Assembly (NCBI GenBank): GCA_964561605.1
Contig: CAZLQD010000023.1
Coordinates: forward strand, 1-64,000
DNA from: JALUZX01 sp964561605
GTDB lineage: Bacteria; Planctomycetota; UBA1135; JALUZX01
Length of the DNA stretch: 64,000 bases
Direction: 5' to 3'
Positions 58,513 through 64,000 of this stretch are shown here, piece by piece; positions within the stretch are counted from its first letter, which is position 1, and each line of letters begins with the position of its first letter. The notes beneath the pieces were generated by a model. It had not been told where the DNA came from. It ran no database searches and saw only the letters and a program-made list of their open reading frames with translations. The translations under genes and the position numbers were made by a program.

Positions 58513-59427
58513 CTAGATCTCGAAGCGGCCGAACCCCACGTGGACCACGGGCCCACCCACCTTGACCAGGGAGACCTCCTCCTCCTTGGTGAGGACCTGG
58601 ACGTCCACCTTGCCGGGGCGGCCCACTTCGTGGCCCTGCTCCACGACCAGGTCCATCGCGGGGGTAGGAAGGAGAACCCTGTTCCGGACCAGGAAGGCAC
58701 CGACGCATCCCGCCGCGTCGCCCGTGACGGGATCCTCGTGGAGCCTGGTGTCGCCGATGGGGACCTGCCGGCCGTGGGCCGTGGCCTCCTCGCTCTCCGT
58801 CTCCATGGTGAACAGGTAGAACTGGTCCGTCCCGACCCGCTTCACCAGTTGGGCCAGGACCTCCGGGTCGGGGCGGACCCCCTGGACGGCCTTGAGATCC
58901 ACCACGGGGACCACGAACCAGGAGACCCCCACCTCGACCACCTGGGGCAGGAGGTCTCCCGGGCCGATCTTCTCCTCTTCGATCCCCAGGGCCGCCTCGA
59001 CGAGCATCTTGTCGGCGAAGGGCTGGCCGAAACGCGGGGGCGACAAGGACATCACCACCTTCTGGACCTCCCCATCCTTCACGTGGACCTCCACGGGAAG
59101 GACCCCGGCCCCCACCTCCTGGTGCACCAGGGTGACGGGTTCCTCCAGGGTGACGTGCTCCAGCATGGCCAGCACGTAGTGGGCTCCCAGGACGGGGTGG
59201 CCCGAAAGGGGCACCTCCCGCCTGGGCGTGAAGAACCGGAGGCGCACGTCCGCCTCGGGCGCCGTCGGGGGGACCACGAAGACCGTGTCGGTATGGTTCA
59301 ACTCCCGGGCCAGGAGCTGCATCTCCTCCTCGTCCAACCCCCCGGCGGAGGGAAACACGGTAAGGGGATTTCCCCCGAAGGGCCGGTCCGTGAAGACATC
59401 CACCCAGTGATACTCGAAGATCCCCAT
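58513..59427 (-). CDS. PhzF-family isomerase-like protein
   Basis: The 304-residue protein has the PhzF double-hot-dog (diaminopimelate-epimerase-like) fold: VDVFTDRPFGGNPLTVF at the N-terminus, LSGHPVLGAHYVL and EDPVTGDAAGCVGAFL. The His and Asp of the catalytic set are kept, but the usual Glu in the N-terminal S-E-T motif (Glu45 in PhzF) reads Asp in NHTDTVFV. In Pseudomonas PhzF isomerises a phenazine precursor; most family members elsewhere have unknown substrates. There are no phenazine genes here. The ATG at 59427 lies near GGAGA. Confidence 0.85.
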   Translation of the reverse strand: MGIFEYHWVDVFTDRPFGGNPLTVFPSAGGLDEEEMQLLARELNHTDTVFVVPPTAPEADVRLRFFTPRREVPLSGHPVLGAHYVLAMLEHVTLEEPVTLVHQEVGAGVLPVEVHVKDGEVQKVVMSLSPPRFGQPFADKMLVEAALGIEEEKIGPGDLLPQVVEVGVSWFVVPVVDLKAVQGVRPDPEVLAQLVKRVGTDQFYLFTMETESEEATAHGRQVPIGDTRLHEDPVTGDAAGCVGAFLVRNRVLLPTPAMDLVVEQGHEVGRPGKVDVQVLTKEEEVSLVKVGGPVVHVGFGRFEI

Positions 59428-59628
59428 GCCTGGTCTCCCTGGAGATGGCCGACGAATGATCCAGGGAGAAGCATACCCCCCCGGAGGAGGCCGGCCAACA
59501 ACCTGGAGCTGTCAGAAAAGGGGACCCCCCCGGCCGAAAGGAGGGAAGAAGAGCGGGGAAGTTGGAACCCGCCGGAAGAAGCATCGCGGGAAAGAGGGGC
59601 GTCCAGGAACTTGGGAACCTTTGGGGGA

Positions 59629-60429
59629 ATGGTCCGGCTCTGGGCCGCCGCGGCGGCCCTCCTGGGAGGATGCGCCCTTCCTCCGCCGCTGGCGGGAGGG
59701 TCGGCCCCCTCCCGGAGGCCTCCCCTGGACAATGGGGACCCCCGCCTCTCCCCCGACCCGGTCCGCCCCCTTCGAGAGGCTCGATCTCCCTTGGGGGCCC
59801 TGACCCTCCAGGACGAGGCCCAAGTGGCCAAGGCCCTGGGAAGGAGGCCCTTTCCCGCCGAACCGGCCTTCCCCCGCCTGCCCGGGGACCCGGAAGAGGC
59901 CTGGCTCCTCCACCGGGGAGGCCGCCTGGCCAGGCCCCTGGGCCAAGCCCTGGGAATCGAAAAGTGGTTCCGGAAAAGGGCCCTCTCCTTCGACGGGAAG
60001 TCCCTCCATACTCCTCTCCAGGACTGGATCTCCCGGCTCCGGGGGGCCCCGGAAACCTCGGAGAAGTCGGGCCCGCCCCTGCTGGCCTTGAACTTCCGGG
60101 GCTCCGCCCTGGCAAAGGGGATGTCCCCCTTCCAACTGGTCCTCCGGCCCGGCGCAGGGTTCCGCCTGGACCTGGACGGCCGGCGGGGAGGCCTGAGGTG
60201 GTCCCGCCCCCTGAACGCCCGGTTCACCGCCGAGGGAGGCCTGACCCTCCGCAGCGCCAGGCTCTCCCGGCCCTCCACCTGCCTGGGCCTCAGGGCGGAC
60301 CTCTCGTCGGGCTGGATCTTCCGGGCCAGGATCGGCACAGACGTGGGGCCCAACACCCTGGACATCCCCTGGGACCAGGGGCACCGGTCCGCCCCGGGGG
60401 TGGTCCTGGCCGCCGGGATCCGTTTCTGA
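59629..60429 (+). CDS. Lipoprotein of unknown function
   Basis: The 266-residue protein has a lipobox (LLGGC, lipidated Cys near residue 15) after a short signal peptide. The rest is rich in Arg and Gly with amphipathic beta strands near the C-terminus (LNFRGSALAKGMSPFQLVL, LGLRADLSSGWIFRARIGTD), ending in Phe (GIRF), a pattern resembling outer-membrane beta strands. I cannot name the family. The ATG at 59629 follows only a G-run, so the start is based on the lipobox. Confidence 0.55.
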   Translation: MVRLWAAAAALLGGCALPPPLAGGSAPSRRPPLDNGDPRLSPDPVRPLREARSPLGALTLQDEAQVAKALGRRPFPAEPAFPRLPGDPEEAWLLHRGGRLARPLGQALGIEKWFRKRALSFDGKSLHTPLQDWISRLRGAPETSEKSGPPLLALNFRGSALAKGMSPFQLVLRPGAGFRLDLDGRRGGLRWSRPLNARFTAEGGLTLRSARLSRPSTCLGLRADLSSGWIFRARIGTDVGPNTLDIPWDQGHRSAPGVVLAAGIRF

Positions 60430-60487
60430 CCTTCCAGCTTCTCCGGTCGTCACGTATAAAGGTTCCCCACCTGAAAGGAGAACTCCC

Positions 60488-61462
60488 ATGGCAACAGGTC
60501 TTCCCTTTTTGATCGCCCTCTTCCTGGTTCCCGGACCGGGCCAGGCCCCTTCCAATCCACAGGCACGGCCCGCCACCCCCTCCCAAGCCGCCCACGCCGG
60601 CGCCGCCAAGAGGCTCGACCAGGTCCAGAAGGAGCTGAAGTCCCTGGTGGACCTCCTGAAGAACCGGATCGACGTGGAGAAGATCCGGGAGGCCTTGAAG
60701 AATCGGAAACCCGTCTACCAGGTGGTGAAGCCGCCCGCTCCCAAGGCCCAGGCCTCACCCAGGAAGGCCAAGGCCGCCGGTGAGACGTCCCGGTCCTCCA
60801 CGGACCAGGCTCTTCCTCCCGAGGTGGAGAAGGTCCCTCCTCCCCCCCAGGAGACCGGCGCTCCGGGCGACGTGGTCCTCAAGGTGGACGGTCTTCCCGT
60901 CACCAGGGGCGAGATCCAGAAGATCTCGGGGTTCATCATGAGCTATTCCCCCGATCTTCCCCCCGAGGAGTGCCAGAGAAAGGCTCTCGAGTCCATCATC
61001 GCCAGGGCTCACGTGGAAAGCCGCTACAAGGACCGCCTTGCGGCCATGCGCAAGAAGATCGAGGCCATCCGCAAGAGAATCGTCGAGAAAGGGGAGATCT
61101 TCGCCGACGTGGCCCGGGAGGTCTCGGACTGTCCCAGCAAGAAGAACGGCGGCGACCTTGGCGAGGTGAGCCACGGCCAGATGGTCCAGCCCTTCGAGTA
61201 CTACGCCTTCACCACTCCGAAGGGCCGGGTCTCACCGGTCTTCCTCAGCCCCTACGGCTTCCACATCCTTAAGGTCATCCAGGAGCCCCGCGGCATGGAC
61301 CCGGCGAGCCTGAAGGTCAGGGTCCGCCACATCCTGGTGGCCTTCGACAAGAACGTGGCCAGGCTCCAGCAACTCATCCGCGAGGCCCGGGCGGGCAAAG
61401 CCGAGGTGAAAGTCCTGGATCCCGCCCTGGCGCCGGCCCTTCCCGCCCCTTACAGGCACTGA
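60488..61462 (+). CDS. Parvulin-type (SurA-like) peptidyl-prolyl isomerase
   Basis: The 324-residue protein has a short signal peptide (LPFLIALFLVPGPGQA), a proline/alanine-rich helical spacer, a SurA-N-like region (about 125-185) and a rotamase domain (about 190-270) with DVAREVSDCPSKKNGGDLGEVSHGQM and PVFLSPYGFHILKV. It probably helps outer-membrane or exported proteins fold in the periplasm. After the domain comes a short repeat-like tail (VRVRHILVAF), perhaps the start of a second, incomplete rotamase unit. AAAGGAG precedes the ATG by six bases, and TATAAA at 60455-60460 is a possible -10 box. Confidence 0.85.
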   Translation: MATGLPFLIALFLVPGPGQAPSNPQARPATPSQAAHAGAAKRLDQVQKELKSLVDLLKNRIDVEKIREALKNRKPVYQVVKPPAPKAQASPRKAKAAGETSRSSTDQALPPEVEKVPPPPQETGAPGDVVLKVDGLPVTRGEIQKISGFIMSYSPDLPPEECQRKALESIIARAHVESRYKDRLAAMRKKIEAIRKRIVEKGEIFADVAREVSDCPSKKNGGDLGEVSHGQMVQPFEYYAFTTPKGRVSPVFLSPYGFHILKVIQEPRGMDPASLKVRVRHILVAFDKNVARLQQLIREARAGKAEVKVLDPALAPALPAPYRH

Positions 61463-61489
61463 GCCGGGCGGAGCCGCCCCCGCCCCGCC

Positions 61490-62470
61490 TCAAGAGCGGA
61501 TCCTCCGGAATTCCGGCCTCTCCCTGAGCCAGGCCAGGAGGCCCTTCATGTCCTCGGGGAGAGGCGCCTCGAAGGTGACGGCTTCCCCGTGGGCCGGGTG
61601 GAAGAAGGTGAGCCTCTGGGCGTGGAGGGCCTGGCGTTCCAGGGGGGGAGCCTCTGGAGGAAGGGGGTACCTCTGGGCGTTGGCGCACCGGTAGAACTTG
61701 TCCCCCACCAGGGAGTGCCCCACGCCGGCCATGTGCACCCGGATCTGGTGGGTCCGGCCCGTCTTCGGCATGCAGGCCACCAGGGCCCACCGGCCGTATT
61801 CCTCCAGCACTTCGTAGAAGGTGGAGGACTCCCTTCCCCCGCTGGCCACGAGCTTCATCCGTTCGGGATGGAGGGGATCCCGCGAAATGGGCTCGTCTAT
61901 GTAGTCCGACGTGAACTCCGGCACACCGTAAACGATGGCGAGGTAGCGCTTCTCCGTCTTCCTGGCCCGGAACTGGGCCTTGAGCTCGGCCAGGGCCGCC
62001 TCGGTCCTGGCCAGGACCATGACCCCGCTGGTCTCCTTGTCCAGCCTGTGGACCACGCCGGGCCGCTCCGGCTCCCCCGGAGGATGAGGCAGGGGACCGT
62101 ATTTCCACTGGGCCCACTGGGAGAGGGTGCCCCACCCGTGGGCCGCATTGGGGTGGACCGCCACCCCCACGGGCTTGTCCACCACGAGGATCCAGGGGTC
62201 CTCGTGGATCACCCGGATCTCCAGGGATTCCAGGGAGGTCCGGGCCCGCCGCCGCTCCTCTTCCAGGTCCACCTCCACCCGGTCCCCCTCTTCCACGACG
62301 TAACTGGGTTTCACCGGTCTTCCCCCGACCCGGACCTTTCCCCGCTTGATCAACCCTTTCAGGTAAGTCCGGGAAAAGCGGGGGAAGACCCTGTGGAGGG
62401 CCTTGTCCAGCCTCTCCCCGGCCAGGCCGCCGTCCAGGACCGCTTCCAACTGCTTTCTTGGTTCTTCCAT
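61490..62470 (-). CDS. RluD-type ribosomal RNA pseudouridine synthase
   Basis: The 326-residue protein has an S4 RNA-binding domain (about 15-75) and the RluA/RluD catalytic domain, with the active-site Asp in the motif HRLDKETSG and the later TGRTHQIRVHM. RluD modifies 23S rRNA helix 69, RluA and RluC other sites; the sequence does not settle which target. Start: I use the ATG at 62470, and an in-frame ATG at 62485 (MVVLRMEEP) is an alternative. It is divergent from the HD-GYP gene and convergent with the PPIase gene. Confidence 0.9.
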   Translation of the reverse strand: MEEPRKQLEAVLDGGLAGERLDKALHRVFPRFSRTYLKGLIKRGKVRVGGRPVKPSYVVEEGDRVEVDLEEERRRARTSLESLEIRVIHEDPWILVVDKPVGVAVHPNAAHGWGTLSQWAQWKYGPLPHPPGEPERPGVVHRLDKETSGVMVLARTEAALAELKAQFRARKTEKRYLAIVYGVPEFTSDYIDEPISRDPLHPERMKLVASGGRESSTFYEVLEEYGRWALVACMPKTGRTHQIRVHMAGVGHSLVGDKFYRCANAQRYPLPPEAPPLERQALHAQRLTFFHPAHGEAVTFEAPLPEDMKGLLAWLRERPEFRRIRS

Positions 62471-62580
62471 CCGAAGGACCACCATCCCAGAGAAAAACAC
62501 TCGACCCCGCCGAACCTGGAGCCTAACGTACTTCTTTCCTTCCCACCCTTCCAGGCGCCCAATTCTGGAAAGGGACGACG

Positions 62581-63621
62581 ATGAAGCCATCCACACCCCG
62601 CGATGGAGGTCCTCCCGGCCCCCGGGAGAACTTCAAAGTCCTGGCCGTGGACGACGATCCCCTGGTCCGGGAGAGCCTGGCCCACATTCTCCGGGGCCTG
62701 GGCATGGAGCCCACCCTGGCGGGCTCTCTCAAGGAAGCCCTGGAGTTCCTGGAACGGGAGGAGCCCGACGCCCTGGTGACGGACATCATGCTCGGCGACG
62801 GAAACGGGCTGGACCTCCTGCACTGGAGTTCCGAAAGGTATCCCACCTTGCCGGTGATCCTCGTCACGGGCCGGCCCGACACCATGCACATTCCCCAGGC
62901 GGTACGCTACAGGGCCAGCGACTACGTGGAGAAGCCCGTCTCCCCGGGCTCCCTGAGAGCGGCCCTCCAGCGGGCCCTGGACCGGCGGCGCCTCCTGCAG
63001 GACCTGATCCAGCTCCAGGAGATGAACGAAATTCTCTGCCAGGTCCTGGCCAGGGCGGTGGAAGCCAAAGACCGTTTCACGGCGGGACATTCCCAGAGGG
63101 TGGCCGGTTTCGCCCAGACCATGGCCCTCAAGCTGGGTCTTTCCAAGGAAACGGCCGACCAGCTCAGGGTGGCGGGCCAGCTCCACGACATCGGCAAGAT
63201 CGGGATCGACGACCAGATCCTCACGGCCCCCCGGGCCCTGACCCCGGAGGAACGGGAGCAGATCAAGGCCCATCCCGCCACGGCCGTGGAGATCCTCAGG
63301 CCTCTCCCCAGGATGGAGGAAGTCCGCCGCTGGATCTTCGAACACCACGAAAGGTGGGACGGAAAGGGCTACCCCCGGGGAATCGGGGGGGAAGAGATCT
63401 CCCTTCCCGGGAGAATACTTATTCTCGTGGAGGTCTTCGACGCCCTGAACACCCGCCGTTCCTACAAGGACCCCTGGCCCCTCAGGAAGATCCTGGACTA
63501 CTACCGCCAAGAGAGAGGGAAGCACTTCGACCCCGATCTCTGCGACTTCTTTGTAGACGGGATGGCCCGGGAAGGGGCATCATTCCTGGGGCAGATGGAG
63601 CAACCAGGGCTCTTTTCCTGA
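62581..63621 (+). CDS. Response regulator with HD-GYP cyclic-di-GMP phosphodiesterase output
   Basis: The 346-residue protein begins with a receiver domain (about 17-135; acidic VDDD, phospho-acceptor Asp68 in VTDIML, Lys in YVEKPVS) and continues with an HD-GYP domain: His202-Asp203 in QLHDIGKIG, and GYP at residues 263-265 in WDGKGYPRG, with EHHERWD before it. HD-GYP proteins hydrolyse cyclic-di-GMP, so this would lower the messenger when phosphorylated or dephosphorylated. The cognate kinase is not adjacent; the H-NOX kinase is one candidate in the window, without evidence. The ATG is preceded by GGAAAGGGACG. Confidence 0.93.
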   Translation: MKPSTPRDGGPPGPRENFKVLAVDDDPLVRESLAHILRGLGMEPTLAGSLKEALEFLEREEPDALVTDIMLGDGNGLDLLHWSSERYPTLPVILVTGRPDTMHIPQAVRYRASDYVEKPVSPGSLRAALQRALDRRRLLQDLIQLQEMNEILCQVLARAVEAKDRFTAGHSQRVAGFAQTMALKLGLSKETADQLRVAGQLHDIGKIGIDDQILTAPRALTPEEREQIKAHPATAVEILRPLPRMEEVRRWIFEHHERWDGKGYPRGIGGEEISLPGRILILVEVFDALNTRRSYKDPWPLRKILDYYRQERGKHFDPDLCDFFVDGMAREGASFLGQMEQPGLFS

Positions 63622-63649
63622 CCCTCGGGGGCCTTTCCCTGTGAAAGAG

Positions 63650-63663
63650 GAAGTTGTAACTTC
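63650..63663. promoter_or_regulatory. Perfect 6-bp inverted repeat near the right edge
   Basis: gaagtt-gt-aacttc is a perfect dyad 28 bases after the HD-GYP stop and about 120 bases before the next start codon. It may be an operator of the following gene. A TATACC hexamer follows immediately, but it lacks a -35 partner. Confidence 0.35.
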
Positions 63664-63781
63664 TATACCTTCCGGGCAGGCACAGTTGAGACTATAGGAA
63701 GGGCTCGAGGTTCGGAGTCCCGGCCCCGGCATTCGATAGAGTGTACAAATGCAAACCCCCCTCTACCCAAGAGAGGCTGGC

Positions 63782-64000
63782 ATGAAAGGTAGCGCACGGC
63801 CCTTGGCGGCCGCCTTCATAGCGGCCTTCCTTCTCTCCGGTTCCCCTCCCTCCGGTCTGTGTGCGGGGGCGGCCTTTCCCGCCCCGGGGCAGAAGAAGCT
63901 CCACCGGAAGTCCTCCAAGGCCGGGAAGAACCGCAACAAGAAAGACAAAGGCGCAAATCTCCTGGAAGGCCTCCCCAAGGGGCTCCAATTGATCGAGGCC
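63782..64000 (+). CDS. Exported protein, 5' part (cut by window edge)
   Basis: The open frame runs to the window end for 73 codons. It has a signal peptide (LAAAFIAAFLLSGSPPSGLCAG) followed by a basic Lys/Arg-rich region (KKLHRKSSKAGKNRNKKDKG). The ATG at 63782 has GAGAGG five bases upstream; an in-frame ATG at 63749 would add 11 residues. The family cannot be identified from this fragment. Confidence 0.55.
   Translation, partial: MKGSARPLAAAFIAAFLLSGSPPSGLCAGAAFPAPGQKKLHRKSSKAGKNRNKKDKGANLLEGLPKGLQLIEA

Overview
The window is high-GC DNA (strong G/C preference at third codon positions throughout) from a bacterium that looks most like a member of the Planctomycetota or a close relative. The evidence is the style of its exported proteins rather than any marker gene: Asp-box (BNR) repeats ending in a Dx(N)xNG...PDECE calcium-loop pair, FG-GAP/VCBS repeats, a cluster of three carboxypeptidase-regulatory-like proteins, HEAT and ankyrin proteins with signal peptides, and a coiled-coil trypsin-like protease. 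No rRNA or tRNA gene was found, and no CRISPR array, insertion sequence or phage module; the window reads as ordinary chromosome with mostly one- to nine-gene transcription units and many 4-base ATGA stop/start overlaps.

Layout. 0-5 kb: aroA divergent from a MenE-like acyl-CoA ligase, then a DUF2202 ferritin-like exported protein behind a textbook sigma-54 promoter, and a DUF4405 membrane protein. 5-12 kb: a BNR-repeat exported protein, an old-yellow-enzyme/2,4-dienoyl-CoA-reductase flavoprotein, a heme nitric-oxide sensor (H-NOX) overlapping its histidine kinase, trmO, and a small glycine-rich zinc-ribbon protein. 12-17.4 kb: selA-selD-selB, the selenocysteine synthesis and insertion genes, in which SelD is a three-part fusion (Cys-rich N-terminus, selenophosphate synthetase, AhpD-like domain). 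17.6-26 kb: a small membrane protein plus NapH-like Fe-S membrane protein, a degenerate CPBP protein, an ankyrin protein with a secreted partner, a MscS channel and an L,D-transpeptidase lipoprotein. 26-34.4 kb: a nine-gene minus-strand operon from ECF sigma factor through anti-sigma-like, Spy-like, PilM/GspL-like and PilO-like proteins, a lipoprotein and a coiled-coil/RelE-like fusion to gluQ and an ABC-class ATPase. 34.5-43 kb: HEAT protein, FucU, coiled-coil protease, RibBA (with a lost active-site His), and an HTH-EIIA / ClC channel / universal-stress operon. 43-52.8 kb: FG-GAP protein ending in a 30-bp tandem repeat, a hypothetical, pgi, YugP peptidase, PilZ, fhs and a PMT-family glycosyltransferase. 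53-64 kb: three CarboxypepD_reg-like exported proteins, PhzF-like protein, lipoprotein, parvulin-type PPIase, RluD-type pseudouridine synthase, a receiver/HD-GYP phosphodiesterase, and the 5' end of one more exported protein.

How genes fit together: selABD form one tight unit for selenocysteine, but neither selC nor a selenoprotein is visible here, so their targets lie elsewhere. H-NOX and the kinase form a complete gas-sensing input module without an adjacent response regulator. The HD-GYP and PilZ proteins are the hydrolase and receptor sides of cyclic-di-GMP signalling, though they are 13 kb apart. The ECF operon links a sigma factor to inner-membrane secretion/pilus platform components. 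Start sites below were chosen by reading ribosome-binding sites and family N-termini, so some may move by a few codons.
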